A program made the translations under genes and the position numbers. The notes beneath the pieces were generated by a model that did no database searches, was not told where the DNA came from, and saw nothing but the letters and a program-made list of their open reading frames with translations. Source: Paenibacillus sp. ACRRX (GTDB lineage: Bacteria; Bacillota; Bacilli; Paenibacillales; Paenibacillaceae). Taken from it: a stretch of 64,000 nucleotides of DNA. The stretch covers positions 124,001-188,000 of the forward strand of contig NZ_JAKRNK010000001.1 in the NCBI RefSeq assembly GCF_022346885.1. The letters are read 5' to 3'. This document shows, piece after piece, positions 52,460 to 60,348 of the stretch. Numbering within the stretch: position 1 is the first letter of the stretch; each line of letters starts with the position of its first letter.

Positions 52460-52607
52460 ATTTCGGGCACAAGACAGAGGAGTTACCAGCAAAAGGTGTG
52501 GGGATGATAATTTAGATAATTTAAGCATACCCTACATATTTGTGCACATAATGTCGGACCGCGCAATAAATAACCTGCTATTCTTATTTATGAAAGGAGG
52601 TCGCAAC

Positions 52608-53495
52608 TTGAATTTGTTAGAACGAATGAACGGAGCGCTGCACTATATCGAAGCTAATTTGACGAGTACGATTGAAATGAAAGAAGTAGCCAAGAAAGCC
52701 CATTGCTCGGAATATCATTTTACACGAATGTTTTCCTATCTGGCTGGGATTACACTCTCCGAGTACATTCGACGGAGGCGGCTGACGCTGGCAGCATTAG
52801 AATTACACAACAGTAAGATCAGAATCATAGATATAGCTGTCAAATACGGATATACTTCAGCGGACTCCTTTGCGCGGGCGTTTTACGGCATACACGGTAT
52901 TGCCCCCTCGGAAGCTAGGCAAAGTGGCCAATCGCTAAAGGCTTATCCGCGAATGACGTTCCAATTATCGATTAGAGGAGGAAATGAAATGGATTATCGC
53001 ATTGAAGAGAAAGAGGCTTTTCGTATTATAGGCATAATGAAAAGAGTACCGTTAATTTACGAAGGTGTGAATCCAGAAATTGCGGCCATGTGGGGCAGCT
53101 TAAATGAGCAGCAAATTGATCAGTTGAAGAGGCTGTCTAATTTAATACCGGCAGGGCTAATCAGTGCATCCGTAAACTTCGATGAGGGGCGGTTGGAGCA
53201 CGGTGAACTGGATCATTATATAGGCGTGGCGACTACGGAGGCGTGTCCTGCATACTATACAGCACTAGAGGTCCCAGCGAGTACGTGGGCTGTCTTTACA
53301 GCAGTTGGCCCTTTCCCTCAGAGGCTGCAAGAGATTTGGGGGCGAATCTATTCTGAATGGTTCCCTTCATCCCATTATGAACTAGCAGTCGGCCCGGAGA
53401 TACTATGGAACGAGCATAAGGACGTTTCTTCACCTACTTTTAAAAGTGAGATTTGGATTCCAGTTGTAAAAAATAATGATAACCAGTATTCATAA
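52608..53495 (+). CDS. AraC-family regulator with GyrI-like effector domain
   Basis: 295 residues from TTG 52608, decided by AAAGGAGGTCGCAAC. AraC HTH at the N-terminus ([38 protein letters not shown]), then a GyrI/Rob-like effector domain (about 125-295) with [35 protein letters not shown] and WNEHKDVS. The layout matches Bacillus YdeE and Rob-type regulators of small-molecule resistance. Target unknown. Terminator hairpin follows. Confidence 0.87.
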   Translation: MNLLERMNGALHYIEANLTSTIEMKEVAKKAHCSEYHFTRMFSYLAGITLSEYIRRRRLTLAALELHNSKIRIIDIAVKYGYTSADSFARAFYGIHGIAPSEARQSGQSLKAYPRMTFQLSIRGGNEMDYRIEEKEAFRIIGIMKRVPLIYEGVNPEIAAMWGSLNEQQIDQLKRLSNLIPAGLISASVNFDEGRLEHGELDHYIGVATTEACPAYYTALEVPASTWAVFTAVGPFPQRLQEIWGRIYSEWFPSSHYELAVGPEILWNEHKDVSSPTFKSEIWIPVVKNNDNQYS

Positions 53496-53532
53496 GTGAG
53501 TCCAACTGATCAAGCTATACCAGAAGGAAGTT

Positions 53533-53575
53533 AGGCAGCATGGCATACGAACTGGTGCGGCAGAGTATGCTGCCT
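53533..53575 (+). terminator. Terminator of the AraC-GyrI gene
   Basis: AGGCAGCAT/ATGCTGCCT perfect 9-bp stem, 25-base loop, then TTTGAG. Confidence 0.55.
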
Positions 53576-53625
53576 TTGAGCTCAAAGAACATAGCAGGTC
53601 ACTGCTATAGGGTATTCTATATTCA

Positions 53626-53655
53626 TTGACACTGAGAACAATTATCATTTATAAT
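53626..53655 (+). promoter_or_regulatory. Promoter with Fur-like box, iron locus 3
   Basis: TTGACA (53626-53631), TATAAT (53650-53655), 18-base spacer carrying TGAGAACAATTATCA (53633-53647), a Fur-like box with two mismatches. The block TGAGAA-N2-ATTATCA-N2-TATAATGA is shared with locus 2, so the two promoters are homologous. Confidence 0.75.
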
Positions 53656-53748
53656 GACACCATTCTGTGCAGGAGCAGAATATTTGGGTGCAGATCATTG
53701 TCAAGAAACATTTGAGTAATCTAGACAAGCGGCGGGGGTGAAAGGCAA

Positions 53749-55716
53749 TTGCAGCAGGATGAACATATTGAGATCTGGCATCATTCGTTGGTTCATGTAT
53801 TGGATATTAGACATCAGGTGATGCAGTCAAATGAGCAATTGTTCACCTATCAACTGCCGACAAGCGGATTTTTGTACACAGTACGCGGCGAAGCATTATT
53901 GCTCGTGGACAGTACCGTATATTCCGTACGCGGGTTTCATCTCATTCACGCAGGTAAAGGGGCTCAACTGAACATACAAGTAAGCGGTAGTGAGTTGGAA
54001 TATTACCTTGTTTTATATAAAGCAGTGATGCCCTTGTCAGGGACCTCAGCTAATTCCCGTAAGGCAGGCGTTTATGATCTGTATCAAATGCAATACCACT
54101 TTGTTCCTCATCAACCCCTTTCCTTGTACTCCACCATCACACGTATGTCGATGCATTGGCAGCAGCAGAGCAAGATGGAGCAATTTCATGTCAAGGCGTT
54201 ATTTTATCAGTGGGTATATGATCTTGTTGGACAACTGCATGCACAAGACATTGCTGCGTATCTGCCTGCACCTGATCTGATCTCGATGTGCATTCAATAT
54301 ATGCAGGAGAATTATAGTAAGAGTATTACATTAGAGTCGTTGGCTGAGGTTATGAATTGCAGTCATGGTCATCTTTCGAATCGGTTTAAGCAAACGTTTA
54401 ATTGCGGTCCGATTGACTGGCTTATTCGTTTGCGAATGGAACGAGCGAAGGAACTATTAAGGGGAACCGATGCTGCTTTAAAGGAGATCGCACAGGATGT
54501 AGGCTATGCTGACGTTTATTATTTCAGCAGAGTGTTTAAGAAGCATACGGGATATTCTCCCGGAAAATGGAAGATGAAGCAAGTAGAAAGTGAAAATAAT
54601 CTATTAAATAGAGGAAGAAATGAAATTGTTGCTCAGAAGCCTAACTGTTATATTGATAGTGATAATTATTATCAATATAAACGTGGAGGGTTTGTTCCAG
54701 TGCAGAAAGTGACAAGATCTAGCTTGGCTGTCAGTCTACTGCTGACATTTACGTTGCTTCTTAGTGCATGCGGAGGCACAGCAATTACAACTACGGGGAA
54801 TACAACATCGCCCACAAGCGGTGCAGCACAGCCACTTCACACATCAAGTCCAAATAGTGGAGGAACTTCTTCAAATCCAGATCATGCTGCCACAGAAGGG
54901 AAAGTACGGATCGTAAGCACCATTATGGGAAATGTGGAGGTACCAGTTAATCCGACTAGGGTGGTGACGGATTATTATTTGGGCGACTTATTGGCACTTG
55001 GCATTACTCCTATAGGGACATATGAGTTATACAAAAAGAGCCCCTACTTGCAAGAAGGAACAGCCGATATTGTTGATATCGGGGAATCGCTGGAGGCCGT
55101 GATTGATCTTAATCCGGACCTCATTATTACGGGTGATAGAGAGAAATACGAGGCCTTCTCCAAAATTGCGCCTACGGTGCTTATTCCAAATAATTTGGGT
55201 ATGTATGAGGAGTTAAGCGAGTTTGGTCGTGTTTTGAATAAGAAGTCTGAGGTAGAGGCGTGGTTAGCTACCTATGAGCAGCGTGTAGCATCAGCTAGAC
55301 AAAGCATTCAGGACATCGTCGGCAAAGACGAAACCGTTACCGTGATTGACAGTGGGGACAAGGGTGGCGTTAACTTGTTCGGAAATGGGTACACGGGACG
55401 GTCATTTTACGAGGGACTAGGACTCATCATGCCAGACACAGTGCAACAAGCGATGCACAAGAAAGATCAGCAATGGCAGCGAATTTCGCTAGAAGTTTTG
55501 GCGAAGTATGCAGGAGATCGCGTCTTTGTAGCTGTCGGTAAAACAGAGGACAAGATTGATTATAAGAAAGCACCGGTTTGGAGCAAGCTAGCAGCCGTAC
55601 AAAACGATCACTTATATGAAATTGATGGCTGGCGCTTCTGGTTCTCTGACCCTATATCTATTCTGGGACAGGTCGAGGAAGTTGCAAAAATGATAATTGA
55701 ACGTGCCAAGAAGTAG
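53749..55716 (+). CDS. AraC regulator fused in frame to a siderophore-binding lipoprotein (locus 3)
   Basis: 655 residues from TTG 53749 (GGGGGTGAAAGG before). Same plan as locus 2: cupin-like 1-170 (PTSGFLYTVRGEALLLVDST), AraC HTH about 178-280 (ITLESLAEVMNCSHGHLSN; SRVFKKHTGYSPGKWK), linker with an embedded Fur box, lipoprotein signal starting at V318 (QKVTRSSLAVSLLLTFTLLL) with lipobox LSAC and Cys341, Ser/Gly spacer, then a binding domain VVTDYYLGDLLALGITPIGT ... WFSDPISILGQVEEVAKMI, diverged from loci 1 and 2 and so likely for another siderophore. GTG 54700 with GTGGAGGG could start a separate lipoprotein, at the same codon number as in locus 2. Confidence 0.85.
   Translation: MQQDEHIEIWHHSLVHVLDIRHQVMQSNEQLFTYQLPTSGFLYTVRGEALLLVDSTVYSVRGFHLIHAGKGAQLNIQVSGSELEYYLVLYKAVMPLSGTSANSRKAGVYDLYQMQYHFVPHQPLSLYSTITRMSMHWQQQSKMEQFHVKALFYQWVYDLVGQLHAQDIAAYLPAPDLISMCIQYMQENYSKSITLESLAEVMNCSHGHLSNRFKQTFNCGPIDWLIRLRMERAKELLRGTDAALKEIAQDVGYADVYYFSRVFKKHTGYSPGKWKMKQVESENNLLNRGRNEIVAQKPNCYIDSDNYYQYKRGGFVPVQKVTRSSLAVSLLLTFTLLLSACGGTAITTTGNTTSPTSGAAQPLHTSSPNSGGTSSNPDHAATEGKVRIVSTIMGNVEVPVNPTRVVTDYYLGDLLALGITPIGTYELYKKSPYLQEGTADIVDIGESLEAVIDLNPDLIITGDREKYEAFSKIAPTVLIPNNLGMYEELSEFGRVLNKKSEVEAWLATYEQRVASARQSIQDIVGKDETVTVIDSGDKGGVNLFGNGYTGRSFYEGLGLIMPDTVQQAMHKKDQQWQRISLEVLAKYAGDRVFVAVGKTEDKIDYKKAPVWSKLAAVQNDHLYEIDGWRFWFSDPISILGQVEEVAKMIIERAKK
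54660..54674 (+). promoter_or_regulatory. Internal Fur box inside the locus 3 gene
   Basis: TGATAATTATTATCA is a perfect 7-1-7 Fur box, 26 bases before GTG 54700, encoding DNYYQ of the linker. Ribosome site GTGGAGGG at 54683-54690. Confidence 0.8.
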
Positions 55717-55797
55717 TAACGATAAGCAAGGGATACCACATTAAGTAGTGAATGTTAATCTGGTTCGGGATATCAAAGGGTATTTTCATCAGGCTGT

Positions 55798-55838
55798 CCA
55801 TACCAGCGCTAGCACTTTTATGCTGTGACTTGGTATGG
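55798..55838 (+). terminator. Hairpin after locus 3
   Basis: CCATACCA/TGGTATGG 8-bp stem with inner AGCA/TGCT; weak T tail, so termination is likely but not certain. Confidence 0.5.
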
Positions 55839-55942
55839 GCGGCCTATTTGTCTTGCACGTATTTCATAGTAATTGCATTTGCATGCTTAAGCGGGCAAGC
55901 CGCAGAAAAGGAGAGCAGGTGGAAAGTAGGGGATGGTTCTAC

Positions 55943-56098
55943 TTATTCGTGCAAGCGGCTTTCAATAAGCCAAGGAACCAGTCCAAAAATGAGTACTAAA
56001 AGAGCAACGAATTCCTTATAGGACCATGGATCTGTACAAGGCCAGGTGGTTTCCTTTGTGGTGATTATGTTTTTTGCTGTACTAGGTGTTGCTTTCAT
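55943..56098 (-). CDS. Small single-pass membrane protein (51 aa)
   Basis: ATG 56098 with GGGGGAAACCTA before it. A polar Thr/Pro-rich start (MKATPSTAKNIITTKET), then YKEFVALLVLIFGLVPWLIE, one helix, and a short charged end. The last part recalls the first helix of CPBP-type or similar integral membrane proteins, but the rest is absent. Divergent from the truncated MerR gene with only 41 bases between. Unrecognised. Confidence 0.55.
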   Translation of the reverse strand: MKATPSTAKNIITTKETTWPCTDPWSYKEFVALLVLIFGLVPWLIESRLHE

Positions 56099-56139
56099 TA
56101 GGTTTCCCCCTATAAGATTTAATATAGTGAGTTTATAGG

Positions 56140-56841
56140 GTGGCGCAACGTTACCTGCAAGAAGTATTTTCATTATTCCACAACTATACACCTAGCTTCA
56201 AAGAGGCGAGTGGCAGACGTTTATATTCAGAGGAAGACATGTTCCGAATGGAGAAGATAACGCTGCTAAAATCACTGTCACTACCGCTTAGTGAAATTGA
56301 GAGCCTGTTGGATGCATTGTCAATCCGTCAAATTCTTGAAGCCCATCAGAAATGTTTAGAGGGGAAAATGATCGAACTGCAAGAAAGTATGAACAATACA
56401 ACATCGTTGCTTCATTTTCATGAGCTTGAAGGGCAGATTCACTGGGACACACTCTTGCCGCTTGTGCAGAGTCATCAGCCTGAACCTAAGCAGTGGCAGA
56501 CTTACTTTAATGCTCAGGAGCTTGAAGTGCTGAATGCTCGCCTCCCTAAGTTAGAAAGTAACGACGCGGTTACTCGGGAGTGGATCAGGCTTATTGTGCG
56601 GATAGAAGACTGTATTCATAAAGGAATTCAACCGCAGTCGTCGGAGGCGGCAGCAATTGCTGAAGAGATCGAACGACTGTCTGAGTTAACATTTGCAGGT
56701 GACACTGCCTTAATGAATAAATTTTGGGAACTGCGTAAAGATCCGGCTTCCGCAGAACAAGGGTTAGTCCCTGTTCGTAAAGAAGTCATCCAATTTGTAG
56801 AGGAATGTCTAATTCCGCTGGAAGGAGTGAAACAAAAGTGA
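56140..56841 (+). pseudogene. MerR-family regulator with degraded N-terminus
   Basis: The frame from GTG 56140 gives 233 residues. From residue 19 it is a normal MerR tail: PSFKEASGRRLYSEEDMFRM, then coiled coil and a long C-terminal helical domain. The first HTH helix pair is missing: the bases before encode NVTCKKYFHYS in another frame, an echo of the expected GVTVRTLHYYD, showing a frameshift plus decay. DNA binding is therefore doubtful. The ankyrin gene starts on its stop codon (GTGA), so the unit may still be translated for coupling. Confidence 0.6.
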
Positions 56842-57923
56842 TTAAGCTTAAAGATATCGGGAAATTCGACACAATCCCTGAGCTTGCGCAGCATATCTAT
56901 GAGGGAAATATAGCCGCATTAAACAGCGCTTTGGCCGCTGGCTGGGACATCGAGCAGGGCATCGAACTTAGCCGTTATATCACATGCAGCCCGTTGGACA
57001 TAGCTATTATTGCTGAGCAGTTGGAGGTGGTGAAGCTGCTCTGCGAGCATGGTGCAAATCTAAATGCAGCCGGTAGTCCTGCTTTTTTAACCGCCGTGCG
57101 CTATTGTGGAGCAGATATTGTACGTTACGTTGCAGCAAATGGAGCTAAGCTGGATGCGATCAATAACGTCAAGTCTGGTGCTTACGAGCAAGCCTATTAT
57201 GGGAATAAGGCGAATATTCCGCTTATTGCGGAATTAGGGTTGGATATAACCAAACATGGCGGAAAAACGCTGAGAAAGGCGGTTGATAAGCATGATTTAA
57301 AAACAATCGATTATTTGCTGGAGCATGGCGTAGACATAAACTTTAACGAACCAGATATGGTATATCCCTATAAAGCTACCCCATTAACGGTCGCTGCTAG
57401 AAATGGAAATCTTAAAATGGTGAAGTATCTTGTCGAACGCGGAGCGGATGTGACTTTGACAGAAAAGGACGGCGAACGGGCGTATACGATTGCAGTAAGT
57501 AGTAAACATACCGAAATGGCTGACTATTTAAAAGCCATCGAACCTCCTGCATTTCATCATTTGGAAAATAAGCTGCAAGCATTAAAAAGTTATAAGCTGC
57601 CCAAAGATATGATAGCTTTCCTGTGTGGAGACCGGTTGCGCCTCGAATTGCCGGCCAACGAGTATGAGATTTATTATGTTGAATTTTTCTCGATAACGGA
57701 CGTGATTGAGATGAAGGTAGGCCGGCAAAAGCTGCTGCGGCTGACTTCTGCAGTGGACAACTATTCGGACATCCTAATCGTCTGGAATCCCAAGAAAAAG
57801 TGTATCGGGTATTATGACGTAGAGCATCAGGTATATGCAGATGTGTGCAGTTTTGCTGAGTTTCTGCTGCAGCCTGAAGTTCATTTAGCCAATATCATAG
57901 AAGGTGAATGGTTAGTGGATTGA
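56838..57923 (+). CDS. Ankyrin-repeat protein
   Basis: 361 residues from GTG 56838, which overlaps the MerR-like stop by four bases; GAAGGAG lies ten bases before. Ankyrin repeats cover about 20-235: SPLDIAIIAEQLEVVKLLCE, KTIDYLLEHGVDINFNEPD, ATPLTVAARNGNLKMVKYLV, ending with a degenerate repeat. The last 120 residues (YKLPKDMIAFLCGDRLRLEL...) form a separate domain like SMI1/KNR4- or DUF-type immunity or lookup domains, unnamed here. Cytoplasmic; protein-binding role inferred. Confidence 0.8.
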   Translation: MIKLKDIGKFDTIPELAQHIYEGNIAALNSALAAGWDIEQGIELSRYITCSPLDIAIIAEQLEVVKLLCEHGANLNAAGSPAFLTAVRYCGADIVRYVAANGAKLDAINNVKSGAYEQAYYGNKANIPLIAELGLDITKHGGKTLRKAVDKHDLKTIDYLLEHGVDINFNEPDMVYPYKATPLTVAARNGNLKMVKYLVERGADVTLTEKDGERAYTIAVSSKHTEMADYLKAIEPPAFHHLENKLQALKSYKLPKDMIAFLCGDRLRLELPANEYEIYYVEFFSITDVIEMKVGRQKLLRLTSAVDNYSDILIVWNPKKKCIGYYDVEHQVYADVCSFAEFLLQPEVHLANIIEGEWLVD

Positions 57924-58076
57924 AGCACATAAGCCTAAGCATGGCTGGGGAGCAGCTAGTGTGACCATACAGGACCGCATACTAATATTTTACTTTAACA
58001 AGCTGTTGGCTGCTGATAGTTCTGAGGATGCGTAGGCGCAAGCCTTTACAAAGTAGACTCGTCTGTGTCGCAAAGC

Positions 58077-58110
58077 GATCAGGGCACCTAATCCTATAGG
58101 TCCCCTGATC
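58077..58110. terminator. Bidirectional hairpin between convergent genes
   Basis: GATCAGGG/CCCTGATC and ACCTA/TAGGT, single internal C-C mismatch. Confidence 0.65.
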
Positions 58111-58124
58111 ACATAGAGGCAGCG

Positions 58125-58967
58125 TTATTTTATCGATTTTTTTATGATCGTTCTTTGGGCGCGGGCGACAATGCGCTTCGTATCTTTTGTACCGGATTGC
58201 TCGAGCCAAGTGTTACACGTTTTAAGCACCCATTCCGGTTTCGTTTTGCTGGCATCATTTAACCAATTTCCAACAGAGTCTTGTACGTATTTAGTGTGAT
58301 CAGACTTTACTTGATCCAGAAGGGGAAACGCTAGTGCTGGGTTGTCTTTTAATTCCTGAATGTGTTTGGCCCATACCCCTTGAGGGCGAGTACACTCAAT
58401 TGCAAACCTTCTAATATTGGCGTCATCGTCGCACACCCAGTTCTCAAACAGATGCAAGGCCTGCGTTAATTCCTTGGCGACGGGCTCCCGGACAGCCATC
58501 CATGCAATCTCTCGTACGCCAAAGTGGAGATCTGCTGCAAATGGGCGTATGGCTGTCAGTTTCTGAGAAAGAGATAATTGGTCATCAAGTCCGATTATAT
58601 AAGCGGCCCAGCATCTGACACTATCAGAACAATGGTTGGCCAACGAGTCGAAGACTCGGCTGCGCTCCTCACTCGGGGACAGATTCAGCAGGTGAAGCCA
58701 CCCTTTTGCGATGGCGGGAATTATCTTCATCATCTTTTTGTCAAGCAGCAGCTCCAGCTCTGATAGTATCACGTCTGTATGATGCTTTAGATCGAGTTCA
58801 ACGATGACATGTCGGAGCAGCAAGGTATGATCAACTGCCAGCCATTCGGTCAAATTAACCGTCTGCAATTGTCCTGTTTGCAGCAGTTGCTGGACTTCAT
58901 CTGGAATGTCCTTCACTTTTTGTGCACCTTTTCTGTACAATACATGATCAGGAATATTTATATGCAT
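58125..58967 (-). CDS. DNA alkylation repair protein (AlkD-like HEAT repeats)
   Basis: 280 residues, all helical HEAT-like repeats. Family marks: FGVREIAWMAVREPVAKEL, DDDANIRRFAIECTRPQGVW and TKYVQDSVGNWLNDASKTKP, with the aromatic/Asp positions of the DNA-facing groove (Trp, Asp, Arg) present. AlkD-type enzymes excise N3- and N7-alkylpurines without base flipping. ATG 58967 with GAGAGAGG before it. Monocistronic. Assignment by motifs; substrate from the family. Confidence 0.8.
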   Translation of the reverse strand: MHINIPDHVLYRKGAQKVKDIPDEVQQLLQTGQLQTVNLTEWLAVDHTLLLRHVIVELDLKHHTDVILSELELLLDKKMMKIIPAIAKGWLHLLNLSPSEERSRVFDSLANHCSDSVRCWAAYIIGLDDQLSLSQKLTAIRPFAADLHFGVREIAWMAVREPVAKELTQALHLFENWVCDDDANIRRFAIECTRPQGVWAKHIQELKDNPALAFPLLDQVKSDHTKYVQDSVGNWLNDASKTKPEWVLKTCNTWLEQSGTKDTKRIVARAQRTIIKKSIK

Positions 58968-59135
58968 ATACCTCTCTCTTCCCTTGGATGACGTAATGGT
59001 TACTCGGCAGTTGGTATTATGTTGTGCCTAACCGCGTATAGATTAAGCTATGTTGACTAAGGAAAGATGTAATCCAGTTTACAACTGTACAAATAAGAGA
59101 CGAAAGTACTATTGCGACAGAGCACATTCTGAACA

Positions 59136-59828
59136 CTAGAAAGACCAATTGGCTGCTCGCTCTATCCTTTTTTCTCGATGAATAGAGATACTTTTGAATC
59201 CAGTCTTTATGATTTCTTGCTCGGCAAGTTCACGTAAGACAGCTGATACTGCTTCTCTTGTGGCGCCTACCAAATGTGCTAATTCCTGATGAGTAATCGG
59301 CAGATTAATGAGATCATAATCTTTGTTACGCACTACACCGCACTGACTAGATAGCTTGTCTATCACATACAGAATCTTATCTTGTAGGTTTCCAAGCGCT
59401 AAATGTTGGGCCAAATGACTCATGCTGACTAGCCGTTCGCTTAATACTTGTATCAAGTTCATCATAAATTGAGGATGATGTATGAGGAAACTTTCAAATC
59501 TAGTCTTATCCATTAAGCAGATATGGCTCTCTTCAACCGTCTCGATGTACATGTCACGTGTGCCTAAGGAGATCCCAGCCATTTCGCCAAATACATTGCC
59601 CTCGCTTAGGATGTCCAAGGTGAATTGATTGCCCTCCACGTTTACCTTGTATAAGCGTACTTTTCCTTTTTTTATAAAATAAAGGCCTTCAGCAAATGTA
59701 GCTGGTGTTTGAATAAACGTGTATTTTGGAATCACGGTAATTGAAGTCAACTGTTCCATTTCAATTAGATCAGGGATGGAAAGTGAACGAAGTAGATTAA
59801 ATTGAGACAAATATTGAATGTTATCCAT
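59136..59828 (-). CDS. Crp/Fnr-family transcription regulator
   Basis: 230 residues. Cyclic-nucleotide-type sensor barrel about 15-125 (FAEGLYFIKKGKVRLYKV, LSEGNVFGEMAGIS), long dimer helix, and winged HTH about 170-220 (THQELAHLVGATREAVSAVL). No Cys cluster for an Fe-S centre at either end, so not an oxygen-sensing Fnr; cAMP contacts (R-x-S) are also absent (GEMAGISLGTRD). AGGAGGGATC before ATG 59828. A TGTGA-N6-TCACA box lies before the cyd operon at 15820, a possible target. Effector unknown. Confidence 0.85.
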   Translation of the reverse strand: MDNIQYLSQFNLLRSLSIPDLIEMEQLTSITVIPKYTFIQTPATFAEGLYFIKKGKVRLYKVNVEGNQFTLDILSEGNVFGEMAGISLGTRDMYIETVEESHICLMDKTRFESFLIHHPQFMMNLIQVLSERLVSMSHLAQHLALGNLQDKILYVIDKLSSQCGVVRNKDYDLINLPITHQELAHLVGATREAVSAVLRELAEQEIIKTGFKSISIHREKRIERAANWSF

Positions 59829-59979
59829 GATCCCTCCTAGTCAAAGCCAATGGCATATGCAACACCTATCTACGGACTACTATATCAAAGTTATAGAGAA
59901 AGTGGTCATATCAGTTTCAGGAACTCGATGCTCGGATTAATGATGAGAAAACCGCTGTCTCGTGTAGAGTTTTTGCATA

Positions 59980-60008
59980 TTGACAAAATATTTTAAGTGC
60001 CATATAAT
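59980..60008 (+). promoter_or_regulatory. Promoter of the leuA T-box transcript
   Basis: TTGACA and TATAAT, both perfect, with a 17-base spacer. Confidence 0.9.
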
Positions 60009-60029
60009 TGCAAATAATTTAACATCCAA

Positions 60030-60276
60030 ATGTTAGGATTAGAAATAGTAGGAATAGGCAGACTTTTCAGAGAGCCGTTGGTTGGTGTGAAACGGCAATG
60101 TCTTATATTCCGAACTCGTCTATGAACAGCTGCCTGAATATGTAGGGTATGCCGGAGTTCCACCGTTACAGGGATAGATGGTGTTGGCCATCGAAGGAGA
60201 TCATTTCTTAGGAAATGAATTAGAGTGGTACCGCGGGTTCAACCCCGTCTCTATACGTAGAGACGGGGTTTTTTTG
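60030..60276 (+). promoter_or_regulatory. T-box leader (leucine), controls leuA
   Basis: tRNA-sensing riboswitch. Stem I with the GAA-CTC-G specifier loop (CTC at 60115-60117, a leucine codon), the T-box bulge AGAGTGGTACCGCG at 60222-60235, and a 13-bp terminator AACCCCGTCTCTA/TAGAGACGGGGTT (60241-60270) followed by TTTTTT. Uncharged tRNA-Leu would hold the antiterminator (GGTACCGCGGGTT region pairing upstream) and let leuA be transcribed. The fit is close to the consensus. Confidence 0.92.
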
Positions 60277-60348
60277 TTGGCCAAATTCCGGGTTTGACCA
60301 ACCCCGCTTCATATAGATATCTAAAAGAAGGCTCAGGAGGAGATGCAG

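Noticed and set aside
55752-56021. 89-codon plus-strand frame
   Set aside because: Runs through a hairpin and is antisense to the small membrane gene that has a better ribosome site.
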